In this document: one piece after another, positions 18,562 to 28,298 of the stretch | How positions within the stretch are numbered: position 1 is the stretch's first letter | How the letters are laid out: each line of letters begins with the position of its first letter | Assembly: GCF_007992455.1 (NCBI RefSeq) | Contig: NZ_BKAH01000002.1 | Coordinates: 62,001 to 126,000, forward strand | From: Microbacterium saccharophilum | GTDB lineage: Bacteria; Actinomycetota; Actinomycetes; Actinomycetales; Microbacteriaceae | Length of the DNA stretch: 64,000 nucleotides | Direction: 5' to 3' | Position numbers and translations under genes: made by a program | Notes under the pieces: generated by a model | The model's database searches: none | Seen by the model: the letters and a program-made list of their open reading frames with translations, nothing else | What the model was told of the DNA's origin: nothing

Positions 18562-19025
18562 ATGATCACACGTCAACTGCGGGGCATGGCGGCGCTGGCA
18601 ATCGCCGCTGCGCTGTCCCTCGTCGCACTCGCGGGAGCCGCGCCGCCCGCCGTCGCCTCACCGGCGTCGATGTCCCAGGCGGCGAAGGCGCCTTCGTCCG
18701 CGGCGGCCAAACCGACGGTGGTGCTCGTGCACGCGATCGCGCGGTCCAGTACTTCACCTACCCGGACTGGCCGTTCGACCGGCTCCGAGACGACTTCCCC
18801 GGCGGCTACGAGGCGGGCGCCGACATCGAACCGGACACCTGGATGCGCCTCCGCGTCGACATCGACGACGATCAGATCCTGGCGAGCGTCGACGGCGCCC
18901 CGATCCTCTCGATCACCCGCCCGCTCGAACCGCCGCAGCGGGGGACGGTCGGGCTGCTCGTCGACATCGGCACCGAAGCGTTCTTCTCCGACCTCACCGT
19001 CACGGCGGTCGACGGCACGGCCTGA
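18562..19025 (+). pseudogene. Chimeric remnant: secreted alpha/beta-hydrolase N-terminus joined out of frame to another gene's C-terminus
   Basis: From ATG 18562, preceded by GAAAGGA, there is a clear signal peptide (MITRQLRGMAALAIAAAL, then an alanine-rich cleavage region) and KPTVVLVHA, the start of an alpha/beta hydrolase. Homology stops near 18735. From about 18745, in a different frame, sequence reads YFTYPDWPFDRLRDDFPGGY and continues to TVTAVDGTA at 19025. This second part resembles the end of a concanavalin-like beta-sandwich protein (VDIDDDQILASVDGAPI). Two unrelated gene fragments have been fused by a deletion or inversion junction between 18733 and 18745. Confidence 0.65.
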
Positions 19026-19061
19026 GACCGCGTCCGTCGCCGCCGTCGTGGGACGCGATAC

Positions 19062-19382
19062 CTACGCGACTGAGGTGCGCTGAACGGCGCCCAGGGCTTT
19101 GATGCCGTGGACGATCCCGCCACCGGCGCGCAAGGCGGCGGTGATGTAGGTCGTCTCGGCCAGTTCCTCATCTGTCGCGCCGTGCTCGACGGCGGCGCGC
19201 GCGTGGCCCTTCAGGCAGGCGTCGCACTGTGTCGTCAGGGCGACGGCGAGCGCGATCAGCTCGCGGTACTTCCGGGGGATCTCACCCGCCCCGTTGAAGA
19301 CGGCATCGTCGAACGCGACGAAGGCGCGTCCCATCTCGCCGGCCAGGTCGCCGAGGGGTGCGGGGTGGTTGTGCTCGGTCAT
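19062..19382 (-). CDS. Carboxymuconolactone decarboxylase / AhpD-like protein
   Basis: This 106-residue protein is a single CMD domain. The signature CDACLKGHARAAVEHG (about residues 49-64) carries the CxxC...H redox motif of AhpD-like proteins, so an alkylhydroperoxidase-type thiol activity is more likely than true decarboxylation. ATG 19382 is chosen because GGAG lies about seven bases upstream; in-frame ATGs at 19394 and 19430 lack this. It converges on the chimeric pseudogene and lies 72 bases beyond the end of the amidohydrolase gene on the same strand. Confidence 0.85.
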   Translation of the reverse strand: MTEHNHPAPLGDLAGEMGRAFVAFDDAVFNGAGEIPRKYRELIALAVALTTQCDACLKGHARAAVEHGATDEELAETTYITAALRAGGGIVHGIKALGAVQRTSVA

Positions 19383-19454
19383 CGTGCTCTCCATTTCGTG
19401 GGTCGGCGACTCCGGAGCCCGTCGGGGCACCGGCGTCGTCCGGAGGGGGATCCG

Positions 19455-20708
19455 TCAGTGCTCGTGGAGCACAGCCCCGGGTCCAGCCGGAGCCGGTACC
19501 GCGAGCGCTTCGAGGTCGGGGTAGGGATCGGGGGCGAACTCCTCGCCCCCGGCGACGACGAGGGTCGGGCGCCGTAGGCAGGTCAGATCGGCGAGCGGAT
19601 CGCCGGCCACGCCGATCAGGTCGGCCGCGAGGCCTGGGCGGAGCGCTCCGATCTGATCTGCGAGCCCCATCGACTCGGCCGCGACGACCGTCGCGGCCAT
19701 GAGCACGTCCTCCGCCGGCAGTCCGAGCGCGGCGTGCACCTCGAGGGTCGCCGCGTAGGCGTGATGCGGGGCGCGGTCGATCCCGGCGTCGGTCCCCGTG
19801 ACGATGCGCACGCCGCGCGAGCGGAGTTCGCGCACCACCATGGCGAAGTGTTCGACGAAACCGCCGGTCCCCGCACGGAGCATCTGCCACGCGAGCACGT
19901 TCATCGTGAACGAGACGAACACGCCACGGGCGGCGATCTCGTCGGCGAGCTCGGCATCGAAGCCGAGTGAGCCGTCGGACGCGACGAACGTGCAGTGCTC
20001 GAGAGCGTCGATGCCGGCACGCACAGCATGGCGGATGCCCTCGATCCCGTGGGCATGCGCGACCGCCTTCTTCCCGAGGCGGTGCGCATCCGTGATCGCG
20101 AGGGCGAGCTCGTCCTGAGAGTACTGCGCGAACCACGGCGCGCTGCCCTTCGTCATGAACCCGCCCGTCGACATGATCTTGATCGAGTCGACACCCTGTT
20201 CGTGGTGGCGTCGTACCGCGGTCCGCAGCTCGTACCCGCCGTCCGCCTCACCGCCCATGAACCAGCAGTGCCCGCCGGTCGGGGTGAGCGGCGCACCGGA
20301 CGCGATGAGACGGGGGCCCCGCGCATCCCCCCGCACGATCGCGTCGCGCACGACGACGTCGAGATAGTTGCGCGCGCCGAGGTCGCGAGCGGTGGTGACC
20401 CCGGCGCTGAGGAGCTGGCGGGCGCTGCGGAGCATGAGGACGAGCTGTTCCGCGTCGCTCTCGGACATCATCCGCTCGACGGGGTTCGGCCCGCCGTCGA
20501 AGCCCAGGTGCACGTGCGTGTCGATGAGACCGGGCATGATCGTCCCCTCCACGCGGGTACGGGGCAGATGGGCGTGCACGGCCGGGAGCTCGTCGGTCGG
20601 GCCGACCCAGGCGATCAGGCCCTCGTCGTCGGTGACGACGCTCGCGTCGGCGATGGTCCCGGCCGCGGCGTGGGTGCGCACCCGATCGGCGGAATAGATC
20701 CTGCTCAC
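19455..20708 (-). CDS. Metal-dependent amidohydrolase (imidazolonepropionase/prolidase-like), second copy
   Basis: This 417-residue member of the amidohydrolase superfamily shows the metal ligands: DTHVH near residue 63-67, a lysine in SIKIMSTGG that is probably carbamylated, HAHG, LEHCT and GTDAG. It is the same length as, and clearly paralogous to, the gene just upstream. Related enzymes cleave N-acyl amino acids and Xaa-Pro or other dipeptides. Its ATG overlaps the upstream stop by four bases (20705-20708). It is the last gene of the transporter operon, so it probably acts on the imported compound. Confidence 0.87.
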   Translation of the reverse strand: MSRIYSADRVRTHAAAGTIADASVVTDDEGLIAWVGPTDELPAVHAHLPRTRVEGTIMPGLIDTHVHLGFDGGPNPVERMMSESDAEQLVLMLRSARQLLSAGVTTARDLGARNYLDVVVRDAIVRGDARGPRLIASGAPLTPTGGHCWFMGGEADGGYELRTAVRRHHEQGVDSIKIMSTGGFMTKGSAPWFAQYSQDELALAITDAHRLGKKAVAHAHGIEGIRHAVRAGIDALEHCTFVASDGSLGFDAELADEIAARGVFVSFTMNVLAWQMLRAGTGGFVEHFAMVVRELRSRGVRIVTGTDAGIDRAPHHAYAATLEVHAALGLPAEDVLMAATVVAAESMGLADQIGALRPGLAADLIGVAGDPLADLTCLRRPTLVVAGGEEFAPDPYPDLEALAVPAPAGPGAVLHEH

Positions 20709-21958
20709 GAGAGCACCTTCTCTGCGGTTCGGGCGGACAACGCGTCGGCGTAGGACGGATCGGGGAGCGCGACGTCGACGGGGTCCGGTGCGAACTCCGC
20801 ACCCCTGGCGAGGACGAGGCGGAGGTCGCGCACGGCGGAGATGTCGGCCAGGGGGTCGCCCTGCACCACGAGCAGATCGGCCGACGCTCCGGTCGTCAGC
20901 TCACCGGTGACCCCGGTCAACCCGAGTGCAGCGGCGGCGCGGGACGTCGCACCGACGAGGACCTCCTCGATCGGCACGCCGAGGATGACGGAGGTCTCGA
21001 GGCCACCGGCGTAGTTGCGGTGCGGCACGCCGTCGATGCCTGCGTCATTGCCTGCGATGAGCAGCACGCCCCGCTCGTGCAGGAGGCGCACCGGCGGCTG
21101 GGAAGCGGGGTTGTCGCGCATCATCGACGGCAGGTTCCAGGTCGCGGTGGCGCAGACATGGATCCCGCGCGCCACGATCTCGTCGATGAGCCCGATGTCC
21201 GGCGCCACGACCGCGCCATCGGCCACGAAAGTGCAGTGCTCGAGCGTGTCGACGCCCGCGGCGACGGCCCGCTCGATGCCCTGGACGCCATGGGCGTGCG
21301 CGGCGACCCGCTTGCCCAGGCGGTGCGCCTCCTCCACGACAGTCGACAGCTCCTCGACGGAGAACTGAGCGAACCAAGGGGCGCTGCCGGCCGTCATGAA
21401 GCCGCCGGTCGCGTTCACCTTGATGAGGTCGACGCCCGCCTTGTGCTGCGTGCGGACGAGTTTGCGCAGCGCGTCCGGGGAATCCGCACGGGCGTGGTTC
21501 TGCCACGTGTGGCCGCCGGTGGTCGTGATCTGCGCGCCGGCGACGAGGATGCGGGGGCCTCGTACGAGGCCCTCGTCGACCGCGTCGCGCACCTCGACGC
21601 TCAGGTTGTCGCGGGCGCCGAGGTCGCGCACCGTGGTCACACCGACGCTCAGGAGCTCCCGCGCGGAGGCGATCATGACGGCGACGAGGTTCGGAGCCGA
21701 GCGCGCGAAGGAGCGCTGCTTCGTGCCGGGCCGACCGTCGTAGGAGAGATGCGCGTGCGACTCGATGAGGCCCGGCATGATCGTGGCGCCGGGGAAGTGC
21801 CGCGCGGGTGCTTCGGCGAACTCGGCAGGGAGGTCCGCCTGCGCGCCCACCCACGCGACGGTGTCGCCGCGGACGACGACCGCGCCGTCGGAGATCGCGG
21901 ATCCCGTCGTCCCCCTCCAGACCGCGTCCGCTGTGAAGACCTTCGTGGTGTCGGTCAT
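20705..21958 (-). CDS. Metal-dependent amidohydrolase (imidazolonepropionase/prolidase-like), first copy
   Basis: This 417-residue protein has the same metal-binding plan: ESHAHLSYDG, LIKVNATGG, AHAHG, LEHCTFV and GNDAGIDG. The change from DTHVH to ESHAH at the first ligand pair still supplies both histidines. It overlaps the ATPase gene by four bases (21955-21958) and the second copy by four (20705-20708), so all three are translationally coupled. A tandem duplication that has since diverged is the simplest origin. The two may differ in side-chain specificity. Confidence 0.87.
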   Translation of the reverse strand: MTDTTKVFTADAVWRGTTGSAISDGAVVVRGDTVAWVGAQADLPAEFAEAPARHFPGATIMPGLIESHAHLSYDGRPGTKQRSFARSAPNLVAVMIASARELLSVGVTTVRDLGARDNLSVEVRDAVDEGLVRGPRILVAGAQITTTGGHTWQNHARADSPDALRKLVRTQHKAGVDLIKVNATGGFMTAGSAPWFAQFSVEELSTVVEEAHRLGKRVAAHAHGVQGIERAVAAGVDTLEHCTFVADGAVVAPDIGLIDEIVARGIHVCATATWNLPSMMRDNPASQPPVRLLHERGVLLIAGNDAGIDGVPHRNYAGGLETSVILGVPIEEVLVGATSRAAAALGLTGVTGELTTGASADLLVVQGDPLADISAVRDLRLVLARGAEFAPDPVDVALPDPSYADALSARTAEKVLS

Positions 21959-23574
21959 GCGACCAGCTCCTTTCCCGGAATGGCAGCGAGAAGCTCTCGC
22001 GTGTAGGCGTCGGCGGGTGCCGTGAAGACCTGCTCGACGTCGCCCACCTCGCGCAGGACGCCGAATTGCATGACGGCGACACGATGCGACAGCTGGCGCA
22101 CGACCGCGAGGTCGTGGGAGATGAACAGGATCGTGACGCCCAGGTCGTGCTGCAGTTCTGTCAGCAGCTCGAGCACTTGCGCCTGGACGGACACATCGAG
22201 CGCGCTCGTCGGCTCGTCGCAGACGAGCAGCTCGGGCGACAGTGCCAGCGCACGCGCGATCGCGACGCGCTGGCGCATGCCCCCGGAGAGCTCCTCCGCC
22301 CGCCTGCCGGCGGTGTGCGCCGGCAGGGCCACGCGGTCGAGCAGTTCGAGGGCTCGTGCCCGCTGCTCGCGGCGGCCGCCGACGCGGAACGCGCGCAGCG
22401 GCTCCTCGATGATCGACGCGACCGTGTAACGCGGATCGAGCGAGGCGTACGGGTTCTGGTAGACGACCTGCATACGGCGGCGGAGGGCCCGGAGCTCGCC
22501 GGCCTTGAGTCCGGACATCGCCTGTCCGTCGATCCGGACCTCGCCCGAGGTCTGCTTCTCGAGCTGCAGCACGATCCGCGCGAGCGTGGACTTGCCCGAG
22601 CCGGACTCGCCGACGAGGCCCAGTGTTTCGCCGCGACGGATGTCGAGGCTGACGTCGTCGACGGCGGTGAGGGTTCCTCCGCCGGGGAGCGCGAACTGCT
22701 TGGTGACGTTCTCGAGACGCACCACGCGGTCATCGGCGTCGGCATCGTCGCGCCGAGGAGGGGCGAGCCGTACCGACGGCGTCGACAGACTCGGGGCGGC
22801 CGCCAGCAGCTTGTTCGTGTACGGATGCTGGGGGTTGGCCATGATCTCGTCCGAGGGCCCGTGCTCGACGATCTCGCCCTGGCACATGACGATCACGCGC
22901 CGAGCGCGCTCGGCGGCGACCGCGAGGTCGTGCGTGATGAGAAGCATCGCGGTGCTGTGGACGGCGATCATGTCGTCGATGTGGTTGAGGATCTGCCGCT
23001 GCACCGTGACGTCGAGCGCGCTGGTCGGCTCATCGGCGATCACGAACCGGGGCGTGCACGCGAGCGCCATCCCGATCAGCACGCGCTGCCGCATGCCGCC
23101 GGACAGCTGGTGAGGGTACTGCTCGGCGCGCTGCTCGGGATCGGTCAGTCCCGCGTCGCGCAGGATGCGCACGGCTTCGCGTGCGGCATCCGACTTCGAC
23201 AGCCCCTGATGGATGCGCAGCGGCTCGGCCACCTGGGGGCCGATCCGCATGACCGGGTTCAGGGAGACCGTCGGGTCCTGCGGAACGAGCCCGATCGCGT
23301 CGCCCCGCAGTCCGCGCCAGGCGCGGTCGCCGAACCGCGTGACATCCATCCCGTCGAAGGTGATCGACCCGCCGGTGATCGCACCGTTGTGGGCGAGCAT
23401 GCCGATGAGGGACTGCGCGACGGTCGTCTTGCCCGAGCCGGACTCGCCGACGATCGCGACGACATCGCCCTGTGCGATGTCGAACGAGACGCCGTGCACC
23501 GCCTCGCGGGTGATGCCGCGCGAGGTGTACGCGATCCGCAGATCGCGAACGCGGAGGAGGGGGGAGGAGCTCAC
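21955..23574 (-). CDS. Double-domain ABC transporter ATPase, dipeptide/oligopeptide type
   Basis: The 539-residue protein is two OppD/OppF-like ATPases in one chain. Walker A motifs GESGSGKT (about residue 42) and GESGSGKS (about 326), and signature motifs LSGGMRQRV in both halves, are visible. The start is GTG 23574, which overlaps the stop of the permease gene by four bases. The frame continues upstream only as antisense shadow. It energises the importer formed with the two permeases and the binding lipoprotein. Confidence 0.93.
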   Translation of the reverse strand: MSSSPLLRVRDLRIAYTSRGITREAVHGVSFDIAQGDVVAIVGESGSGKTTVAQSLIGMLAHNGAITGGSITFDGMDVTRFGDRAWRGLRGDAIGLVPQDPTVSLNPVMRIGPQVAEPLRIHQGLSKSDAAREAVRILRDAGLTDPEQRAEQYPHQLSGGMRQRVLIGMALACTPRFVIADEPTSALDVTVQRQILNHIDDMIAVHSTAMLLITHDLAVAAERARRVIVMCQGEIVEHGPSDEIMANPQHPYTNKLLAAAPSLSTPSVRLAPPRRDDADADDRVVRLENVTKQFALPGGGTLTAVDDVSLDIRRGETLGLVGESGSGKSTLARIVLQLEKQTSGEVRIDGQAMSGLKAGELRALRRRMQVVYQNPYASLDPRYTVASIIEEPLRAFRVGGRREQRARALELLDRVALPAHTAGRRAEELSGGMRQRVAIARALALSPELLVCDEPTSALDVSVQAQVLELLTELQHDLGVTILFISHDLAVVRQLSHRVAVMQFGVLREVGDVEQVFTAPADAYTRELLAAIPGKELVA

Positions 23575-24476
23575 TTGCGTCCTTCTTTCTCGAGGGCGCG
23601 GGCGACGCGGTTGGCCGCGAGTACCAGCAGGGTGATGACGAGGCCGGGGAAGGTCACAAGCCACCAGGCGGTGGCGATGAAGTCGCGACCCTCCGAGACG
23701 AGACGCCCCCACTCGGGTGTCGGAGCAGGCGCGCCGTAGCCGAGGAAGCTCAGCGCCGAAACGGCCAGGACGGCTGTGCCGAATTCGAGCGCGGCGACGG
23801 CGACGACAGACCCTGCCGAGTTGGGGAGCACGTGGCGGAAGAGGATGGTCCACCACCGGCATCCGGCAGCCCGCGCGGCTTCGACGTACAGCGACGTCCG
23901 AACCCGGAGCACATCGGCCCGCATCAGGCGGGCGAAGTTCGCGACGCTCGCGAGACCGACGGCGATCGCGACGTTGACGAGTCCGTACCCGAGGATCGTG
24001 ATGAGCGCCATCGAAAGCAGGAGCGACGGGATCGCGAGTACGACGTCGACGATGCGCATGAGCACGTCGTCGACCCATCGGCCGAAGAACCCGGCGGCGA
24101 GGCCGAGCAGCGAGCCGACGACGAGGGCCACGCCGACCGCGATGAGGATGGCTTGGATCGAGTACTTCGCGCCATGGATGACACGCGAGTAGACGTCGCG
24201 CCCGAGCGCGTCGGTGCCGAACGGGTGATCGGCCGACGGAGGGAGAAGACGCTGCGTGAGCTCTCCCGTGAGCGGATTCGCCGATGAGAAGAGTTGCGGC
24301 GCCGTCACCCACGCGACCACCGTCAGCAGGAAGAGAACCGCGATGAGGAGGCCCGGCTGTCGTCCGGCCCACGCGAGGGCACGTCGGAACAGGGTCGGGT
24401 CCGTGCCCTCGCGGGGCGCGGGCACGCTGACGGGGGCGGATGTCGCCGCCGGCGCGGCGGTGAGGGTGCTGGTCAT
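23571..24476 (-). CDS. ABC transporter permease, DppC/OppC-like
   Basis: This 301-residue inner-membrane protein has an N-terminal OppC-type segment followed by about six hydrophobic helices. The family markers HPFGTDALGRDVYSRV and the EAA loop YVEAARAAGCRWWTILFRHVLPN are visible. It overlaps the ATPase gene by four bases and follows the DppB-like gene by one base. It forms the channel with that partner. Confidence 0.93.
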   Translation of the reverse strand: MTSTLTAAPAATSAPVSVPAPREGTDPTLFRRALAWAGRQPGLLIAVLFLLTVVAWVTAPQLFSSANPLTGELTQRLLPPSADHPFGTDALGRDVYSRVIHGAKYSIQAILIAVGVALVVGSLLGLAAGFFGRWVDDVLMRIVDVVLAIPSLLLSMALITILGYGLVNVAIAVGLASVANFARLMRADVLRVRTSLYVEAARAAGCRWWTILFRHVLPNSAGSVVAVAALEFGTAVLAVSALSFLGYGAPAPTPEWGRLVSEGRDFIATAWWLVTFPGLVITLLVLAANRVARALEKEGRK

Positions 24477-24477
24477 G

Positions 24478-25458
24478 TCAGGCCGCCTTTGCGAGCTGCG
24501 TGCGGACGGGTCGGAGGTTCTGCCGGATACGCGGATCCAGCAGCGGGTAGAGGAGATCGACGATCAGGGTCGCGACGACGAACACGATCGCGGAGAAGAC
24601 GACGACCCCCATCACGACCGGGATGTCCTGGGCGTTGACCGCGTCCACGGTCGTGCGCCCGAACCCCTGACGGCCGAACACCGTCTCGATCACGACGGCC
24701 CCGCTGAGGAGGGCGCCGAAGATCATGCCGACGATCGTGAGGACGGGCAGGAGCGCATTGCGCACTGCGTGCCGGAGCATCGCGCGCAGCCGGGTCGCGC
24801 CCTTCGCGCGTGCCGTGTCCAGGTACGCCTCGGCCATGACCGTGCGCAGGCTCTTGCCGAACACCTGCGCGATCATCGCGGAGACCGGGATCGCGAGGGC
24901 GACCGCGGGCAGGATCGTCGACACGAAGCCGTCGTTGCCGAACGCGGGGAAGATTCGGAGGCTGAAGGAGAAGACCTGAATCAGCAGGAGCGCCGACCAG
25001 AACGTCGGAATGCTGGCGCCCACGGACGGCAGGGAGAAGAGCAGCTGCCGCAGGGGGCCGAAGCGGGTGTACGTCGCGACGAACCCGAGGACCATGCCGA
25101 CGACCACGGCGATGGCGAGTCCGAGGACGGCGATCGCGATCGTCGGCGGGAGGGCCTCGGCGAGCATCGCGGTGACCGGCTGACCGGTCTGGTACGACAC
25201 CCCCCAGTTGCCGGTGGCCATCGCGAGCATCCGCGTCACGTACTGGACGAGGACGGGCTGGTCGAGCCCCATCTCGGCGCGCAGCTCCTCGAGCTGCTGC
25301 CGGCTCGCCTCGCTGCCGGTCTCGCCCTGCAGACCACCGCTGGCGATGATCTCGGCGGGGTCCGAGGGCATCAGGTACAGGATGACGAAGGCGAGCGTGA
25401 AGGCCGCCCAGACCACGACGGCGGCTTGGCCGACGCGTGACACGAGGTATCTGATCAC
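24478..25458 (-). CDS. ABC transporter permease, DppB/OppB-like
   Basis: This 326-residue membrane protein starts with the DppB-like YLVSRVGQAAVVVWAAFTLAF helix and contains the EAA-type motif AYLDTARAKGATRLRAMLRH. About six membrane segments are apparent. AAAGGAACC precedes ATG 25458. It follows the binding-protein gene by 71 bases in the same operon. Confidence 0.93.
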   Translation of the reverse strand: MIRYLVSRVGQAAVVVWAAFTLAFVILYLMPSDPAEIIASGGLQGETGSEASRQQLEELRAEMGLDQPVLVQYVTRMLAMATGNWGVSYQTGQPVTAMLAEALPPTIAIAVLGLAIAVVVGMVLGFVATYTRFGPLRQLLFSLPSVGASIPTFWSALLLIQVFSFSLRIFPAFGNDGFVSTILPAVALAIPVSAMIAQVFGKSLRTVMAEAYLDTARAKGATRLRAMLRHAVRNALLPVLTIVGMIFGALLSGAVVIETVFGRQGFGRTTVDAVNAQDIPVVMGVVVFSAIVFVVATLIVDLLYPLLDPRIRQNLRPVRTQLAKAA

Positions 25459-25529
25459 CGGTGGTTCCTTTCGGGTCGTGGAGGGGCGGGCGGGGTGCGA
25501 CCGACGGATGCCGGTCGCACCCCGGACGC

Positions 25530-27152
25530 TCAGGGGGTGATCCAGGTGTCGTACATGTTCAGACGGGTCGACGCCTCGAACTGGAAGGCGTTGACCCCGT
25601 CACGTACGGCGTAGGCGGCGGCGAGCGCGTGCAGCGGCACCACGTACGCATTTTCGAGGACGCTCTCCTGGATGTCACCGGCGAGCTCGGCACGTGCGGT
25701 GGGGTCCGACTCGCCCGCCTGTGCCTCGAGGAGCGTCTGCAAGTCGGCGTCGGAGAGTCCGTACCAGTTGGCGCCGGCATTGGTCAGCGTCGAACGGAGT
25801 ACATCGATGTCCGCGCGGGTCAGGTTGCCCACGGTGGCGTCGAACGCCCCCTCGCCCAGCGCCGTGATGAAGTCGGCGGTGGTGATCTGCGAGATGTTCA
25901 GCCGGATGCCGAGCTCGGCGTACTCCTGCTGCAGAAGCTCGACGACGGGGCCGTCGAAGAAGTACGGGAAGTCCAGCTCGAGCGCCGCGCCGTCCTTCTC
26001 GCGGATGCCGTCGGCACCCTCGATCCAGCCGGCGTCCTCAAGGATCTCCACCGCACCCTCGGGGTCGTAGGCGAAGTAATCGGTGAAGTCGGCCGATCCC
26101 GGGGTCGTGCTCGTCAGGACGCCGGGCGTGGCCGCGCCGGTGGGCCCGAGGACGGTGAGCACATCGTCACGGTCGACGCCGATCATCATGGCCTTGCGCA
26201 CGGCAGGGTCGGCGCCCGGCCCTTCGGCCTGGTTGAACATGACCGAGACGGCGAAACCGGGGTTGGCCCGCGTCACGAGGCTGAAGCCCCCCGTGGAGAC
26301 GGATGCCTCGTCCTGCTGCTGCACGTTGTCCATCGCGTCGATCTGGCCAGAGAGCAGTGCGCCGGTGCGGACGCTGTTCTCGGGAAGCACCTGGAAGGTG
26401 ATCTTGTCGAGGTAGGCCTCGCCGTCGTGGGCGGCCGAAGGCGGTGCCCAGTCGTAACCGTCGCGCTTGACGAGGACCGTGGCGTCGTTCGCGACGTAGC
26501 TGTCGAGGACGAAGGGGCCGCTGCCGATGACGCCTGCGGCGCACCGCTCGTCCGCGGTCATCGCGGCGGTCTCGCTGGACACCATGCCCAACGCGATGTT
26601 GGCCGTCGCCTGGAGGAACTGGGCGTTCGGCTGGGCGAAGGCGATCTCGACCGTCTTCTCGTCGACGACGGTGGCTGCTTCGAGGCCGGCGAGGTACGGA
26701 CCGGCGACCGGTGCCTGTGCGCCGAGCGCGACGATGCCGTCGATGTTGTCCTTGACGACCTGCGCGTCGAACGCCGAGCCGTCGCTGAACGTGACGCCGT
26801 CCCGCAGCGTGAAGGTGAACACCGAGCTGTCGTCGTTCACCTCCCAGGACTCGGCGAGCCAAGGCTCGACCTCTCCCGTGTCCGGGTTCTGTTCGGTGAG
26901 CGAGTCGGTGAGCTGGCGCGAGACGCTCAGTGACGCGTTCGTCCCGATCTGCTGGTTGTCCACGCAGGTCGGGTCGAGGTAGGTGCCGATGACGAGCTCG
27001 CCGCCGGCCGTCGGCGCGGCGGTGGCATCGGTCGCTACCGACGCGCCACCGGCGCAGCCGGCGAGAACGGCCACGGTGGCCAGGGTGGCTCCGGCGACGG
27101 CGAGTGGTCGCCGGGGGCGAGAGTCTCGGAATGGGGTGTGGGACGGGTTCAT
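25530..27152 (-). CDS. ABC transporter solute-binding lipoprotein, peptide/nickel family 5
   Basis: The 540-residue protein has a lipoprotein signal peptide with lipobox LAGC near residues 32-35, so it is tethered outside the membrane. The mature part is a family 5 peptide-binding protein (ELVIGTYLDPTCVDNQQIG, then FTFTLRDGVTFSDGSAFDA). ATG 27152 is preceded by GGAGGAG; an earlier ATG at 27197 would spoil the signal peptide. It is the first gene of the minus-strand operon and would set ligand specificity. Confidence 0.94.
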   Translation of the reverse strand: MNPSHTPFRDSRPRRPLAVAGATLATVAVLAGCAGGASVATDATAAPTAGGELVIGTYLDPTCVDNQQIGTNASLSVSRQLTDSLTEQNPDTGEVEPWLAESWEVNDDSSVFTFTLRDGVTFSDGSAFDAQVVKDNIDGIVALGAQAPVAGPYLAGLEAATVVDEKTVEIAFAQPNAQFLQATANIALGMVSSETAAMTADERCAAGVIGSGPFVLDSYVANDATVLVKRDGYDWAPPSAAHDGEAYLDKITFQVLPENSVRTGALLSGQIDAMDNVQQQDEASVSTGGFSLVTRANPGFAVSVMFNQAEGPGADPAVRKAMMIGVDRDDVLTVLGPTGAATPGVLTSTTPGSADFTDYFAYDPEGAVEILEDAGWIEGADGIREKDGAALELDFPYFFDGPVVELLQQEYAELGIRLNISQITTADFITALGEGAFDATVGNLTRADIDVLRSTLTNAGANWYGLSDADLQTLLEAQAGESDPTARAELAGDIQESVLENAYVVPLHALAAAYAVRDGVNAFQFEASTRLNMYDTWITP

Positions 27153-27191
27153 GACGTGCTCCTCCGGATGCGGGTGGGGCCCGGAACGGGT

Positions 27192-27220
27192 GAGCACGAT
27201 CAGTCGGTCCGATCATGCTC
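27192..27220. promoter_or_regulatory. Inverted repeat upstream of the solute-binding protein gene
   Basis: GAGCACGATC (27192-27201) and GATCATGCTC (27211-27220) are inverted arms with one mismatch and a nine-base spacer. The site lies 40-70 bases upstream of the minus-strand start and could be the operator of the divergent DauR-type regulator. Confidence 0.4.
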
Positions 27221-27516
27221 AGCCGACTGCGCCTCAACAGTGCGTTCAAATTACGTCAGGTGAAATCAACTGGAAGAACAGATCCGCATTCTTTTACACG
27301 TCGGTTACAAGACCGCAACAAGGCGTGGATCCTGAGCGCTGCCAATCCCGGTCAGTTTCAGCGTCCGCAGAAAGATCTATTGATCAGGCATAAAGACCGG
27401 ATTGATCGCGCGCAGTACCGTTCATTGGTTCTTCAACCCACGAAAAGATGTGGCAGAACAGCGCAACAATGTGTTGAGATACATCCACACCTCGTCACAC
27501 ACCCCAGGAGACAACC
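27221..27516. promoter_or_regulatory. AT-rich divergent promoter region with ATTGATC direct repeats
   Basis: The gap between the two divergent transcription units has no credible gene and is much richer in A and T than its surroundings. ATTGATC occurs at 27379-27385 and again at 27401-27407, a 22-base period equal to about two helical turns. This fits cooperative binding of a dimeric regulator on one face of the DNA. AGGAG at 27506-27510 is the ribosome-binding site of the plus-strand gene. Confidence 0.4.
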
Positions 27517-28272
27517 GTGGCTGACTCCACCCCCGCGCTCGGCGGCGACATCGCCGACTTCCGCGCGCCGCGCCGCACGCTCGACGGCGAACGGCTGATC
27601 ACCGTGTTCTCGCGCCTCGTCGAGCCGATCGGACGCGCGCTGCCGACATCGAGCGAAGTCGTGCTCCATGACCTGAGCCTGCTGCCGAACTCGATCGTCG
27701 CGGTGTTCGGCGATGTCACGGGACGTCGCGTCGGCGATCCGTCTACGGACCTTCTCCTGGAGCAGGCCGTCGCCGGGTTCGCCGAGCACGACCTCGGCTA
27801 TGAGACGGTCCTCTCGGACGGCCGTCGGATGCGGTCCTCGACCATGATCATCCGCGACGTCGCAGGCCATCCCGTCGCCGCGCTGTGCATCAACACCGAC
27901 ATCTCGGCGTGGATGGCGATCAAGCAGGTCGCCGACGCGATGGTGTCGGTGGCCGGCATGAAGGAGGGGGACCGGCCGGTCGCGCTCCCGTCGACCTCGA
28001 CAGCGGAGTCGAAGGAGATGTTCGTCCGCGACGTCGACGAGCTGGCGTCGTACCTCATCCATCAGACGATCACGGCTGTCGGCATTCCCGTCTCGCAGAT
28101 GAAGAAGGAGCACAAGCTCCAGGTCGTCGCCAAGCTCAAGGCGCGTGGGCTCTTCCTTCTGCGGGAGGCGGTGGAGATGATCGCCGAATCGCTCGACGTC
28201 AGCCGGTTCACCATCTACAACTACCTGAACGAGCTCGCGAGCTCCGAGGACGGCGACGGAGCCGAGCAGTGA
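27517..28272 (+). CDS. DauR/YheO-type transcriptional regulator (PAS-like sensor plus HTH)
   Basis: The 251-residue protein has an N-terminal YheO-like PAS domain (SSEVVLHDLSLLPNSIVAVFGDVTGR, then RDVAGHPVAALCINTDIS) and a C-terminal helix-turn-helix (LREAVEMIAESLDVSRFTIYNYLNEL). This is the layout of DauR, the D-arginine utilisation repressor family, whose sensors bind small amino compounds. The start is GTG 27517 with AGGAG six bases upstream. It is divergent from the peptide importer and 26 bases before a C-S lyase gene, so it is the probable local regulator. Confidence 0.88.
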   Translation: MADSTPALGGDIADFRAPRRTLDGERLITVFSRLVEPIGRALPTSSEVVLHDLSLLPNSIVAVFGDVTGRRVGDPSTDLLLEQAVAGFAEHDLGYETVLSDGRRMRSSTMIIRDVAGHPVAALCINTDISAWMAIKQVADAMVSVAGMKEGDRPVALPSTSTAESKEMFVRDVDELASYLIHQTITAVGIPVSQMKKEHKLQVVAKLKARGLFLLREAVEMIAESLDVSRFTIYNYLNELASSEDGDGAEQ

Positions 28273-28298
28273 CCCGCCACCCCAGAGAGGAAGACAGC

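Noticed and set aside
23575..24372. Extended N-terminus of the double ATPase
   Set aside because: It is antisense-type shadow over the permease gene; the GTG at 23574 with a four-base overlap is the real start.
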